Shown: piece after piece, positions 50,749-61,489 of the stretch | How the letters are laid out: the number at the start of each line of letters is the position of its first letter | How positions within the stretch are numbered: position 1 is the stretch's first letter | NCBI GenBank assembly: GCA_012845835.1 | Contig: JABAKD010000025.1 | Span: forward strand, 12,345,264-12,409,263 | Reading direction: 5' to 3' | Origin: Undaria pinnatifida | Taxonomy: Eukaryota; Sar; Phaeophyceae; Laminariales; Alariaceae | Length of the DNA stretch: 64,000 bases | The notes under the pieces: model-generated | What the model was told of the DNA's origin: nothing | Databases searched by the model: none | What the model saw: only the letters and a program-made list of their open reading frames with translations | Program-made: the position numbers and the translations under genes

Positions 50749-51048
50749 GACACGTGCTACGATAGAGGTAGCAGTAGCAGTTTTCATCTGAGAAAATAGT
50801 TTCTGATTGACGGAGAGTCCTTAACCCAAAACCGTCGGAAATAGAACATTTTATTTCGCACGATTTTCGTTATATACCTAGGCCATGGGATTTTTCATGC
50901 GGGATCATAGCAGTTTTTGTTTTTTTTGCTCCAGATCAGTTTTTGAGATTCAAGTTAAGGACGTGTCTTGAAACCTCCTAAAATGAGGAACCCCGGAAAA
51001 AAAAAAAAAAAAAAAAGGGGTTCACCTCTCTCTACCGTAGCATGCGTC
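50749..51048 (+). mobile_element. M1-family MITE with 4-bp target duplication
   Basis: Starts GACACGTGCTACGATAGAGG, ends CTCTACCGTAGCATGCGTC; flanked by TTTT on both sides (50745-50748, 51049-51052). 300 bp, with an expanded poly-A. Confidence 0.85.
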
Positions 51049-51049
51049 T

Positions 51050-51415
51050 TTTAATCCCAAGGCGCCCACCCTCTAGCGTAGCAGACTTGCGTTTTTATCC
51101 GTGGGCGAATCGGTAACAAGATCATTCTCGCTTGTATGTCTACGGTGTCATGTGCCGACTTAAGTTTCGGTTGCCCAATCAACGGTGCCGAGATATGGCC
51201 ACGTTTGGAAGCGCATGCCGGTGAAACTTACCCCCGCCGCGACCTATCCGCTAACGAGTATGTCGACCCCTAGCAGCCCTTCAGCACCTTTGATAGATTC
51301 GACGCACAAGATACCCAAGACGGAAGTGGGTACCAAGGCCACGATAGTACGATCAAGGCTACACGGGAGGGGGGGGGGGGGGGGGGGTGCCCCATTTTCA
51401 CCACCACGTTTGAGG
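51050..51415. other. Unassigned segment between MITEs
   Basis: 51060-51110 has an M3/M1-like 'ctctagcgtagcagac' terminus; 51185-51310 is open on plus without a domain; a poly-G run lies at 51368-51386. Confidence 0.4.
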
Positions 51416-51417
51416 CG

Positions 51418-51665
51418 TTCTACTGTAGCGCCCCCGACTTTTCTTTAACGAAACCGCCCGTTTGAAACCAGCTCCCGGCCGTATCTCCTGAAAAACGGTA
51501 CCCCTCGCCCGCCCGACGTCATCATTTCGACCGTCCTTTTTGCAAACGAGAAAGCATTTGTGATTATTTTTGTTCTTGATAGAACGTCCTTCCTCGTGTC
51601 GAGCAGCCACGAGAAAAACGTTCTTCAAAAAAAATTGCTGGTTGTGGACGGGGAGGTCTATCGTG
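51418..51665. mobile_element. M4-family MITE copy
   Basis: Starts GCGTTCTACTGTAGCGCCCC; the other end, inverted, is GACTGATTCTACACGATAGA. Interior blocks as in 25060-25305. 248 bp, non-coding; the minus-strand open frame is an incidental property of the element. Confidence 0.85.
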
Positions 51666-51679
51666 TAGAATCAGTCGTT

Positions 51680-51930
51680 TGATCCATTCACACGAGTGAT
51701 CCCCCGTACCCCACGGACAATAACCTATATGAACACCTTGGACGATTTTTTTTTAGCGCAGCGTATCATACTATGATTCCATTGCAGATTTCTATACGCA
51801 AGCTTTTAACAGCGCCAAAGCTTAAGACCACATATGAACACGGGGGGGGGGCCACTCGCGCGAGTGATCCCGAGCCACTGCGAAAACAGGCAACAAAACA
51901 ACATAACCCCCTTGCCGTAGCCTTCGCTGT
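51680..51930. mobile_element. M3-family MITE relic
   Basis: It contains 'cattcacacgagtgatcccccgtaccccacgg', 'gcgcagcgtatcatactatgattccattgcagatt', 'gccactcgcgcgagtgatcccgagcc' and ends 'cttgccgtagccttcg'. Confidence 0.72.
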
Positions 51931-52384
51931 ATTCTCCTAGTCACGTTTTTGGGCCTCTGTTTTCGCGGCTCAGGGCGACGCGCGCGAGTTGCTACCCTGT
52001 TTCACAATATGGACTGCCACCGGCCGCCGTTTCGTTACACGCAGCCATTGCCTTGTTTTGCTAGCAGTTCATGTTTGAGCGGGGTATAGGGCCGGCCGCC
52101 CACGCTACTAGCCTAAGTCCAGTAACGAAAATCAGCGTACCCTCCTTGCCGCGGTTGGCGTCTGGATGCCTTTTGAAGCGCGTTCCTATCGCCCCCGCCC
52201 CCCCTTTCGTCCGTCGGACCAGCGGACGTTGGGGGAGCTGGCGTTATCACACCACACCCTACGGGCGTGCTGCCTCGATGTTTTCGTCCGACCCTCCCGC
52301 CTCGGGCAGCGGCTTCGACCTTCGTCGCGATAGCGTCAAGGTCATCACGACTGATTATAGCCCCCTCCCAAGCCAAACGTTTTT

Positions 52385-52600
52385 TTTCACAAACGGTTCA
52401 TAGCTGCTTCACATGAGGAAGGGTGTTATGAAAAAAACATCTTCATGTGTTTTCTTGTTTGCAAAGGGCTATCGACCGATGACGTCGGGGTGGCAAGGGG
52501 CGTCATATTTCAGGAGATACGGCCGGGAACGGGTTTCAAAAGCGGTGATTCCGTTAAAAGAAAAGTGAGGGGGGGTTACAGTAGAACGACTTTCGCGATA
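52385..52600. mobile_element. M4-family MITE copy, inverted
   Basis: Reverse-oriented M4 blocks ('cgatgacgtcggggtggcaaggggcgtcatatttcaggagatacggccgggaacgggtttc') and a right end GGGGGGTTACAGTAGAACG. Confidence 0.75.
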
Positions 52601-53164
52601 TCAGACGAGCCACAGTTGCTTGCAGTTAACTTGGTTCAACGCGTGCTGTAATGCGACAGAGATAGCATTTATCGGCCATTTTCGTTATTTTTCTGAATGA
52701 CGAGGCTTCTTAACGTCATAGGTGTGTTGTAAAAATGTTGTTTTGTATACCTGGTTCACGGATTTGTCTTATTGAATTGCACCTTCAGTTTGCTCAGAAT
52801 CGGTTTGTGGTCGAGGCACGGAGCTCGCACCCAAATGAGGGGCTCCAGAAACAAAATAGCGCCCCTTTGCCGCAGCATGTGTCGTTCGCGGTATCACCTA
52901 CACGGCGTTCACCGGTCACAATATCGACGCAATGCTGCCCCAGCCTGACCCTCTTTCTGTCCAGAAAAGCTCTGTCGCCTCCGGACGGCAGGCCCTTCTC
53001 TTGCTTGGCGCTGCTGACCTCGTGCCCAGTCATATTCTTGGAGTCACCCACGCTCCGTTGGTGCGAGCCCCCAGCGGCGTTGCTCAGCATACGGACCGCG
53101 CCTCCGTCCTCTTCTCGACCCCCACCGACGTGCCCGAGCTGTCGGCCGCTCTGGACTTTTCCCT

Positions 53165-53426
53165 GACGCGTGCTACAATAGAGGTGCACCATTTTTTGTT
53201 ACTGGGGTTCCTCCCTTGAAGAGCTTTAAGACCTTTTCCCAAACACTGATTTGGAGAAAAAATAAAAACTGCTAGAACGGATGAAAATCCCAGGGCCAAG
53301 GTGTACAACGAGAATCATGAAAAAAAAGAAATGTATCTCGAGGACGATTTTTGGGTTAAGGAGCCCCGTCATTCGGAGAGACCATTTCTTAAGACAAAAT
53401 TTGCTACCTCTGTCATAGCACGAGTT
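53165..53426 (-). mobile_element. M1-family MITE inside coding-like sequence
   Basis: Starts GACGCGTGCTACAATAGAGG and ends CTCTGTCATAGCACGAGTT; flanks CCCT / TCCT (one mismatch in a 4-bp duplication). It splits two protein-like open segments (…ELSAALDFS before, …VRLPPRLPAL after). Confidence 0.85.
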
Positions 53427-54234
53427 TCCTTGCAGGTGCCACGGGTACGGCTTCCCCCTCGCCTCCCTGCGCTCGACCGTCGGGGTTGCGATCAACGGGC
53501 TGCGTTCCTGCGCGTTTGTGGGTCTACCTACTTCCGCCCGATCCTTCACCCACGCCAGCCGTGCGAGCCACGACTCGGTGGGACAATGGACTGCGCGCTT
53601 GAATTTGAAGCAGGCAGTAGTGTCCAGGCCACCGAGCGTCTTCGAGGCTAAGTTCGGGGTGCGAAGCTCCGCATCGTTTCGGACCACAAGGCGTTGGCAG
53701 GTGTTGGCCAAGGTGAGGACCACGAAGCGCGAGTCCAGCGGTGGCTCGCGCACCTCACCGTGGGCGGCTGCGCGTTCGATCACCTCAAATAAGCATACTG
53801 CTAGCGATAGCGTCGATTCCATATCCCGCCTGCCGCAATCTGACACGGAGCACGACCGCGGTGGGTCTGACCTACTCACCCTAGTGGGCGATGGGAGGCC
53901 ATATTCCTCGTTCTGGCCTACGTTCCGCGAACTCCCTTCGAGCCGGTTCCCGGGGTCGGCTGGGGTGAGCTGAAGCCCTGACTCGACAATGCCGTTTTGG
54001 GTGAGCTTCCTTTAGCCCCTACTGAATTTGACGATTTTCGCGCACACAGGCCACGAAGGGGGATTGACTATCTCTCTGCTCCTACGGTGAGATTCATCCC
54101 TTCTGTCTCTGCGTTCGTCATTACCCGGTTATAGCCGGCTACCCGGTTATAGCCGGCCCGACCGCGCGACCATTTCTTTTGCCGCCGATCCCGCCGTCGG
54201 CTCGGCGTTAAAGTCACTCCAGGCAATGGGCACA

Positions 54235-54475
54235 GCAGAAGTTTCTGAGCTCCTGGTATGAGGAGCTCAACATCTCACCGGAAGCATGACTTCGAAGACA
54301 CTCGTTCGCGCAACCCGACCAACATTTCTGCGCTCGCTGGCCCTAAAAACAACCATTGTACTCGTAAAATGATCATACTAACCGATAGCTCTACACTTGA
54401 GGAGCTCAACCGGTTAGAGGTTTACCTTTTTTTGGCTCAAAACGCGTAACCCATACCGTGGGACGGTTCTTCAGC
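54235..54475. mobile_element. M2-family MITE copy
   Basis: It contains 'gtttctgagctcctggtatgaggagctcaacatctcacc', 'cttcgaagacactcgttcgcgcaacccgaccaac', 'ctcgtaaaatgatcatac' and 'cacttgaggagctcaaccggttagagg', ending 'cccataccgtgggac'. Left terminus eroded. Confidence 0.75.
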
Positions 54476-55044
54476 TGTGCCCATGATCGACCTCACCGAC
54501 TCCGCGACCCCCCCCGCTGCCGCTAGCCGCTACGCTTGACTGACTGGTCCACCAACTAGCCCTAAGAAGGGTGCCCGACTCCTCTGTGATTGTTGATCCG
54601 ACCCCGCTGTGGTCACTGATTCGGCCACGCTCGCCCCTTTGCCTCGCATCTCATCGCGGCCTTCGGCTACTTTTACATCTTACCGTCGTCGCGCCACGTT
54701 ACCGATCAGACGCGCGGACAAACAGCCGATGTTGCGACAGGCGCAGTGCAGCCTACCTACCATTGAGTATGGTTTCGAAATCAACGGGGGGTCCCTTCCT
54801 CGTTTGGTTGGACTGGCCAGCACCCCGCCATGTTCTCCACGCCCACGACCTCTTGTGACTACCGCTGCGGACGGACACACGTCTTGCTCCGACGTCCATC
54901 CCGAGGGTACCTATTCCGTCCGACTGCGACCGAGCCGAGAGCCTCTGGGCGCTCCGCTTCATTCCCTCCCCGGGCCCTGCCCTCCCCGAAAACCGCTCGA
55001 CTGGGAAGATCTCAGTGCGGACCTGTCAATTTCCACTCTGTCTG

Positions 55045-55294
55045 ACAATAAAGGTGTACCACTCGTTTTCTGACGTTCCTCAGTTTGGGAGCTCAAGACA
55101 TGTCTTAACCCAAAAACTGTTTTGGTGAAAAATAAAACTTCTTCGTACCGGATAAAAAAACCTCATGGTCTAGGTACACAACGAGGATCACGCAAAACAA
55201 AACGGCGTGTTTTCCGACGATTTTGGGTCAAGGAGTGTCTTAAGTCATTCAGCAAAACCAAAAAGGTAGAAAAGTGCTACCTCAGTCAAAGCAA
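55045..55294 (-). mobile_element. M1-family MITE relic
   Basis: It starts 'aaaggtgtaccactcgttttctgacgttcctcagtttgggagc' and ends 'tgctacctcagtcaaagcaagcgtcg', with 'atggtctaggtacacaacgaggatcac' between. It ends the last open segment of the 52-55 kb region. Confidence 0.7.
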
Positions 55295-55390
55295 GCGTCG
55301 ACGACTCCACTGCACGTTACTCGCACGCGCAATGGCAATAGCAGCAGCAGCAGACAGGGCTTTCAGGCCATATGGCGTCGTCAGAAAAAT

Positions 55391-55679
55391 GACACATACT
55401 ACGGTAGAGGTGTGCGCACCACTTTTTTCTAATACCACCCATCGCTCTAGGAGCTTAAGACATATCTCGACAAAAAAAAAAACAACAACAGATTTTGGAG
55501 AAAAACATAAAATTCTGATGACCCAATGAAAAACTCAATGGCTTAGAGGTTAATACCGAGAATCATTAAAAAAAAAAAAAAACTATTTCCGCCGATTTTG
55601 GGATAAGGAGCCCCTGTCATTCAGAAGCCACTTTTTCAGTACGAAAAGTGCTACGTACGTCTATCGTAGCACACGCGTC
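55391..55679 (-). mobile_element. M1-family MITE copy
   Basis: Starts GACACATACTACGGTAGAGG, ends GTCTATCGTAGCACACGCGTC. The interior is in the reverse orientation. A further relic of the same type, 55690-55930, abuts it and ends 'ctacctctatcttagcacgcgcg'. Confidence 0.82.
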
Positions 55680-56004
55680 ATTTCTGGGGCTGGTCGCTTG
55701 AGGGAGCTCTGTCCCTCCCACACAAAAAGACTGATTTGAAGAAAGCTAAAAGTTCTTCTTTCCGATATAAACGAACCCCATGGCCAAGGTATACAAATGA
55801 ATGCACGTTGACAAAAAAAAAAAAAGCTTGCCGAGAATCCTACGGTTTTTGGGTTAACGGGTTAACGAGCCCCCGTCATTCAGAAGGTAAAAAAATGAGC
55901 CAAAAATCGCTACCTCTATCTTAGCACGCGCGCCGTTATTACTCTACGCCCTGGTCGTTGGCCTTGCACGCCGTGTTGTTTCGTCTACTAATAGATTTCC
56001 CCTG

Positions 56005-56335
56005 ACCAGAGTGCTCGTCTTCTTCGGAGATACCGGAACTTGTGCCGGCAGAGGGCAATCGAACAAACTACCAACCAACACGACGACGTCGCCATCTTTT
56101 ACTAGTCCGTCAACCAAGCCCCACCTCCCCCTCTTCGCTCGCAGTCACCAGCGGGACGCGCGATGTTTGCTTTGGACGACGAGCTTGTTCGCACTTTGTT
56201 CCGCAGCTTGCGCTCTCTTGGTTCATGCGGGCTTGACGTGAGCGCTTCTAGCCATCTAAGCCCGACGATTTCCGCGTTCGAGACTAAGGCTATGGCAAGG
56301 GGGGGCACTACTGGGGCCTCTTGTTAGCGGTTCAA
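56005..56335 (+). pseudogene. Protein-like fragments in shifting frames
   Basis: One plus frame reads ECSSSSEIPELVPAEGNRTN near the start; another reads FALDDELVRTLFRSLRSLGS, CGLDVSASSHLSPTISAFET after 56165. The switch of plausible frame suggests a frameshifted relic, perhaps related to the 52-55 kb region. No family recognised. Confidence 0.3.
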
Positions 56336-57546
56336 GGCAAGATTTCTCGTTCGAGTGTCTACCCCGTATGATTGCCACCCGTTTTATATACTTGAGCTTT
56401 TTTTGGTTCCCGATAGATGCCGCCATCGAATTGATCGTTACCGTCGCGTTTTTTATTGAAGCACAGGGCATCAAAGTGAACATTAATCTCACCGCTCGAT
56501 CGTCGTGAGATCATCTTCATTTCGATGCCCTCTTGATGGGGCCATGAAACACTCCGGGCATGGTAAAAGCACATCTCCTATGTTTTCGGAAAGCCCCGAT
56601 GGTGACCTCTTGGCTGCCATCGGATTCCGGAAACTCTTCCCTGTTTATCGTCGGAGCTTTCTTGCGATATGGTATCCTCAGTTCTCCTTTTTGTCGAGCG
56701 TATCTCGCCTGCGGATGATACCGGCTCTTGTGACTCGATCTACCCCGGACACGGTAAACGCCCACCCTTCGTTCTTGGAGTGCCCAGACGATGACTGCCT
56801 GCTCCGGGCATGGTAACAGCACACCCTTCGATTTGGGAGTGCCCGGGCGATGGTGTCTTGGTTCTCGACGGGTTCCGCTAGCCTTTCCTGTCCATCATCT
56901 TAGCTCGTTTGCAACATCCTCCGTCTTACTGCTGTAGGGTATGTCTCGCCTGCGGATGATAGCGAATCTTGTGGCTCGCTCCACCTCGGACACGTGCTAC
57001 GGTAAAGGTGCATACTTTGTTTTTGTAGAGTGCCAGGATGACAGCCTCTTCGTTGCCTTCGGGTTTCGGAAACTCTCCCTGTTTATCGTTGGAGGTCGTT
57101 TTGCGATACCCTCGATGTTCCCGTCTGCCGTGCGTGTCTCGGCGGCGGGTCTTGTGGCCCGCTCCAGCGCGGGTATGGCAGGAGCACACGTTTCGTTTTC
57201 GGAGCTCCCGGATGGTGGTTCTTCGTTATCGTTGGCTGCTGATAACACTTCCCATTTATCGCCGGCGTTTTTGTCTCGTGACATTCTTCCTTTCCCTTAT
57301 GTTGGGAGTGGCTCGCTCCCATGCGCAGGCGGAACACGAACGGTCGACAAAAGGGAAAAACAGAGTATATCGTAAGGGACCCCCCCTCTAGGATGAACAG
57401 AAAGAGTTTCCAAAACCCGACGTCAACCAAGACTTCATCTTTCGGGGGGCCATCCGAACACGAAGGGAGCGCGTTTATGTTTGCTATGCCTGGGGTATTA
57501 CATGGATCTAAATAAGAAGGAACATAATCGAAACCAAGATTTTCTA

Positions 57547-57829
57547 GAGCCATCCCGCGGTATGATAGGGGTTGAACTTTTTGGAACCAAAACGTTTCCG
57601 GCCGGTTGAGCTCCTCAAAAGTGAGAGGAACCACCGGATGCACATAGTCTATTTAACAATTTTACGAGAATAAATACCTTATTTTTAGGACTAAGGCATA
57701 GTCAGACGCTTGGCCGGGCTGCGCGAACGACGCCTTCGAGGTCATGATTCGGATGGGTGAGGTGTTGAGCTCTCCTCATGTTAGAAGAGCTCAGGAACTT
57801 TCTGCTGCACCCCTACCGTAGGACGGCTC
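57547..57829. mobile_element. M2-family MITE copy
   Basis: Starts GAGCCATCCCGCGGTATGAT, ends CCCTACCGTAGGACGGCTC; imperfect inverted termini. Interior 'ggttgagctcctcaaaagtgagagg', 'aattttacgagaataaatacc', 'gggctgcgcgaacgacgccttcgaggtcatgattcgg'. 283 bp. Confidence 0.85.
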
Positions 57830-57857
57830 TGTAACCCACAATGGGCAACCCGCACCA

Positions 57858-58136
57858 TGTCACGTGCCACGGTAAAGGCGCACGCCGCATTTTTTTCTTT
57901 ATACTACTCCTCACTTGATGAGGCTACTCTTATGCCTTACCAAAAACGCATTTTGAGTAAACTGAAAGTGCAACCCCCAGTGACAAACTCCATGGACAAG
58001 GGAAGGCATATGAAAATACATGATAATTGTAAAACCAGAATAATGGCACTCCGGCTAGTTTGGGTTGAGAAATCCCCCCGTCACAATCCAGAAAACGTTT
58101 TTCCCCAAACGTTCCACCTCTGTCGTAGCATGCGTC
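57858..58136 (-). mobile_element. M1-family MITE copy
   Basis: It starts near 'tgtcacgtgccacggtaaaggcgcac' and ends 'cacctctgtcgtagcatgcgtc', with reverse-oriented M1 interior. It inserted between an M2 copy and the repeat cluster. Confidence 0.8.
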
Positions 58137-58412
58137 CCACATACGGCCACTACCCGCTCGCAGCCGCTGGCAAGACACGGCCGACGGAAGGGGAGACAGA
58201 CGATGTATCACAAGAAAGCTCTGACGATGAACAGGAAGAGTTACACCGAAACCCTACGACAGCGCCAAGAGGTCCTTATCCGAGACACTCCGAACACGTA
58301 GGGGGCGGCGCCCTTGCCATCCCCGGGGTGTTCCATGCCCCCACCAAGAGGAAAACAGCGAAATGAAGATTATTTCACGACGACCAAGCCGGATCATACG
58401 GATCATACGGGC

Positions 58413-58696
58413 GAGCCATTTCCACGGTAGGGGTTCAGCGATTTTTTCTGAGCTCCTAACACATGATGAGGAGGAGCTCAATATCTCTCACACCCCCGAA
58501 CCTCAAATTCAAAGACATCCGTTCGCGCAATCCAAGCAACACTTTTTTTTTCTATCCGATACTGTAGCCCTAAACCCAATGCTTCGTACTCTCTCGTAAA
58601 AAATATCAGGCCAACCGGCAGTTACCTCGCTTGAGGAGCTCAGCCGGTCAGAAACGTTCATCCCCCAAAACAACAACCCTTGCCGTGGGATGGCTC
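58413..58696. mobile_element. M2-family MITE copy
   Basis: Starts GAGCCATTTCCACGGTAGGG, ends CCCTTGCCGTGGGATGGCTC. Interior has 'gagctcctaacacatgatgaggaggagctcaatatctc' and 'cgcttgaggagctcagccggtcagaaacg'. 284 bp. The inverted termini are the clearest of this family. Confidence 0.88.
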
Positions 58697-59207
58697 ACGG
58701 CCGCTACCCGCTTCCATCTGCTGGCGAGGCACGCCCCAGAGAAGGGGATAGCGGAGGATATCGGAAGAGGACCGCCGACGATGAACGGGAAGAGTTATCG
58801 GAACCCGGTGACATCCAACAGGTCATCTCCTCCGGACACTCCGAAACGAAGGGTGTGTCGGGAATGTTCCCTGGGTGCTTCACATATCTCCATTACCAGG
58901 AAACATGCAGGCTCTCTCACGACGCTCAAGCTGTGGGCTACACGGCCACTGCCCGCTCTCATCCGCTGCCGAGACACGCCCCACACGGAAGGGCTGACAG
59001 AGGACACCGCAAGACAACGTTTCCGTCGCTGAACAGGAAGAGTTGCACCGGAACCCAGGGCGACAACCAAGACAATCATTACTGCAGGCACTCCGAAAAC
59101 GAAGGGGTGGTGCGTGCTTTCTACCATGCCCGGGGTGTTCCACCCCCCCCCACCAAGAAGGAACATAGATGTGCAGTTTCTCTTCAAGCCGGTAAGGTAG
59201 CGCGGGG

Positions 59208-59462
59208 GAGTCATTCTACGATAGCCCCCCCTAACTTTTCTTTGACGAAGTCGCCGGTTTCAAAACCAGCTCCCGGCCGTGCCTCCTGGAAATACGGTGC
59301 CCCCTTGCCACCCCTATGTGATCGTTCGATAGTCCTTCGCGAACAAGAAAAAATATGCGGAGATTTTGTTTTAACAGAACCCTTCCTCGTGTCGATCAGC
59401 CATGAAACGTTCGTTAAAGAAAATCCCTGGTTTTGTTTGTGGGGGGGGTATCGTCGAATCGG
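59208..59462. mobile_element. M4-family MITE copy
   Basis: Starts GGAGTCATTCTACGATAGCC; the other end, inverted, is GACCGATTCGACGATACCCC. Interior blocks as in other M4 copies. Confidence 0.85.
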
Positions 59463-59517
59463 TCGGGGGTACCCCATTTTCTCCACCGGGTTTTCGCCAC
59501 TCGCACCACTGACTTTG

Positions 59518-59788
59518 GACGCGTGCTACGATAGAGGTGCACCGCTTTTTTTCTGGAGGTTTTTCGATTTGGGAAGCTTAAGACACACCTCTCTCCCAAA
59601 CACTGGTTTGGATAAAAGAAAAACTGCTGTATTGTCCCGGATGATACCAATCATGGCCTAGGTAAATCTTGCAAAGAAATAAATGGCCTATTTTCCGACG
59701 ATTTTTGGGTTTAAAAGGAGCCCCGTCGTTCACAAAGAAAAAAAAAATAGCCAAACAGTGCTACACTCTAGATCGTATAGCGTGCGTC
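59518..59788 (-). mobile_element. M1-family MITE with 4-bp target duplication
   Basis: Starts GACGCGTGCTACGATAGAGG, ends GATCGTATAGCGTGCGTC, flanked by TTTG on both sides (59514-59517, 59789-59792). 271 bp. Confidence 0.92.
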
Positions 59789-59814
59789 TTTGTGCGCGCC
59801 TCTCGGACAGAAGT

Positions 59815-60020
59815 GCTATAAATAGGTTAGTTTTGAAGCGCGCGGCGTGTAGGCATACCATTCCATGGCGGATTCATGTCGCGCGAACGTAAACCGCCGC
59901 ACGGAAGCGCTTTTAGACCGTGAAGGAGCACAGGGAGGCCCACTCGCGCGAGTGACACCGAGCCACAGCCGCCAAAACAAGACCCCGAAAGTGACTCCCC
60001 TACCGTCAGTCTGCGCCGTC
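59815..60020. mobile_element. M3-family MITE fragment
   Basis: It contains 'aagcgcgcggcgtgtaggcataccattccatggcggattcatgtcgcg' and 'cccactcgcgcgagtgacaccgagcc', ending 'ccctaccgtcagtctgcg'. Confidence 0.65.
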
Positions 60021-60046
60021 ACGACGACCGGGCCGCACCGTACGGC

Positions 60047-60316
60047 CGACGCGTTCTACTATAGAGAGGTGGCACTTTTCGTCTGGAACGGTTCTGAGTA
60101 TCGGTTCTCCTTGACCCAAAATCGTCGGAACTTTTACTTCTTTTTTTTTCGCTGTATTTTTTTGTTGAATACCCAGGCCATGGGATCGTTGCTCGCGAGT
60201 TGTGCTTTTCATTATTCTTTGGGATCAGCTTTCGGTAGGGTGTATATATAGAGCCGCTCCATTAGTAGTCTTGCAGAAAAATATGGGTGGGTACACCCCC
60301 GCCGTAGCATGAGTCG
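60047..60316 (+). mobile_element. M1-family MITE copy
   Basis: Starts GACGCGTTCTACTATAGAGA, ends CGCCGTAGCATGAGTC; flanks GGCC / GGTC (one mismatch). It abuts a coding-like segment that begins right after it. Confidence 0.82.
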
Positions 60317-60633
60317 GTCACTACAAGCTCCCGGTGAGGCAGAGCGGCACCGTATTCACGATTGCAGCGGTAGAGATACTCCACCTCGAGAAGGACACGT
60401 GCTTGCAGCCGGAAGCAGGAGCCCGACTCTTGAAGGTGGTGCGTCCTAAGGAATTATTCCTCCCCTCGCGGAAGACGGCCGCCGAGCGTCGTGGAGGGGG
60501 GAGCGGGGGCAGGAGGACGGGACGCAATGGGCTTCACACCCGCAGCAAGCATATAGCCGCAGTCGTCGAGAGTTCACAACAACAAAGAAAAATTTGGGTC
60601 AAACCGATCGTATCGGGACCCAGGCAACTATAG
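60317..60633 (+). CDS. Coding-like segment, truncated by a MITE, family unknown
   Basis: Immediately after an M1 terminus an open plus frame reads HYKLPVRQSGTVFTIAAVEI, LHLEKDTCLQPEAGARLLKV, VRPKELFLPSRKTAAERR, then a basic Gly/Arg-rich stretch and QQRKIWVKPIVSGPRQL before the stop. The first 60 residues have the mixed composition of a folded protein. The 5' part may have been displaced by the M1 insertion. No family recognised. Confidence 0.4.
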
Positions 60634-60773
60634 AACCTACGCATTACAGTCGAGGTGCCCAATAGACACGGAGGCCGGGCAGAAGGTGGAATTACGAGTC
60701 AAAAGCTTGCGTGCATTCTATTGAGCAAAACCAAAGAGCAAGGGGTAGGGGGGGGGGGAGGGGGAGGGCGGTC

Positions 60774-60944
60774 ATGAGCACGTGGGGGAAAGGCTTTCTG
60801 CTCGCAGCCAACTCGACAAACAGCGCGGTGATACTTACGAACATAGTGGGGGCCACCGAAACCCCCGCTGAGTTTTCTGCGGGAAGACCAGATAGCGCTT
60901 GCTGGGATAGGTGCGTAGCATGTTTTCGGCCAACATATTTATGA
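60774..60944 (+). CDS. Candidate small open frame (56 aa)
   Basis: After a poly-G run the ATG opens MSTWGKGFLLAANSTNSAVI, LTNIVGATETPAEFSAGRPD, SACWDRC… to a stop. GATAG|GTGCGT at 60909 could be a donor. It is free of repeats but short; unknown family. Confidence 0.3.
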   Translation: MSTWGKGFLLAANSTNSAVILTNIVGATETPAEFSAGRPDSACWDRCVACFRPTYL

Positions 60945-60959
60945 TTGACGGGGGATATC

Positions 60960-61270
60960 ATGTAGGGGGATCACTTCTGTTTTTTTTTTGCAGTCCACGT
61001 GGCTCGGGGTCACTCGCGCGAGTGACCTCCTCCCTGTTCCCTGGCAGTCTTAAGCTTTCGTGTGATTTATAAAATTTCCGATATGAATCCACGCAATGGA
61101 ATCGTGTAGGATACGAGCTGCGCAAGCAAATCTCTTAGCGGCCGCCCTTCGCGTCCGTGAGGTACAGCGTCACTGTTGCGAGTGGCTCAAACCCGATCTA
61201 GTGGGAAAAGGGCGTACATCATCACACCACCATAACATCCCCCCTACTAATGCCGTAGCCTTGGTCTAAC
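60960..61270. mobile_element. M3-family MITE copy
   Basis: It contains 'cacgtggctcggggtcactcgcgcgagtgacctcc', 'ttccgatatgaatccacgcaatggaatcgtgtagg' and 'agcgtcactgttgcgagtggctc', ending TAATGCCGTAGCCTTGGTC. A ~50-base tail 'atagcaccaccataacattccccctactaatgccg' is duplicated at 61230 and 61288. Confidence 0.75.
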
Positions 61271-61489
61271 ATACTGTACCCTATATCATAGCACCACCAT
61301 AACATTCCCCCTACTAATGCCGTCCCTTTGGCCGGCTAGTCAACTGAGGAGCTAAAAAAGTCAATGACATCGGAATCCCTGCAGCGTTTGTGGGTGACTG
61401 TATTTGCTATCTAAACCCTAGCCACATGGCATTCTCCGTCGAGCTAAGGGTGCATTTTTTCCTTACGTCCAAGGTTTGGGTCCTGAAGG

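Larger units (their letters stand above)
52060..55040 (+). pseudogene. Broken coding-like region interrupted by MITEs
   Basis: Several non-repetitive, protein-like open segments occur: 52275-52380 (MFSSDPPASGSGFDLRRDSV), 52930-53160 (ALLLLGAADLVPSHILGVTH), 53430-53970 and 54570-55040 (PTIEYGFEINGGSLPRLVGL). They lie between M4, M1 and M2 copies, change frame, and could also be read on minus (53435-53830: RFVVLTLANTCQRLVVRNDA). Composition is GC-rich and Pro/Ser/Arg-rich, compatible with a decayed retroelement polyprotein or a host gene. No reverse transcriptase, integrase or protease motif was seen, so the identity is open. Confidence 0.35.
56540..59170. repeat. Family of ~190-240-bp repeats in direct and inverted copies
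   Basis: Units contain 'gggcatggtaaaagcacacccttcgttttcggagtgcccggatgatgacct…ggattccggaaactcttccctgtttatcgtcggagg…tgtctcgcctgcggatgatag'. Direct copies start near 56560, 56745, 56810, 56990 and 57170. Inverted copies are near 57385-57510, 58140-58345, 58690-58880 and 58925-59140. Frames through them (RHAP…NRKSY…HSENEG) are repeat-derived. M2 and M1 copies interrupt the cluster. Confidence 0.85.

Noticed and set aside
60317-60633. Histone-like reading of the VFTIAAVEILHLEKDTCLQP segment
   Set aside because: Compared with histone H2A in memory of the fold only; the characteristic glycine and acidic-patch pattern is absent, so no histone call was made.
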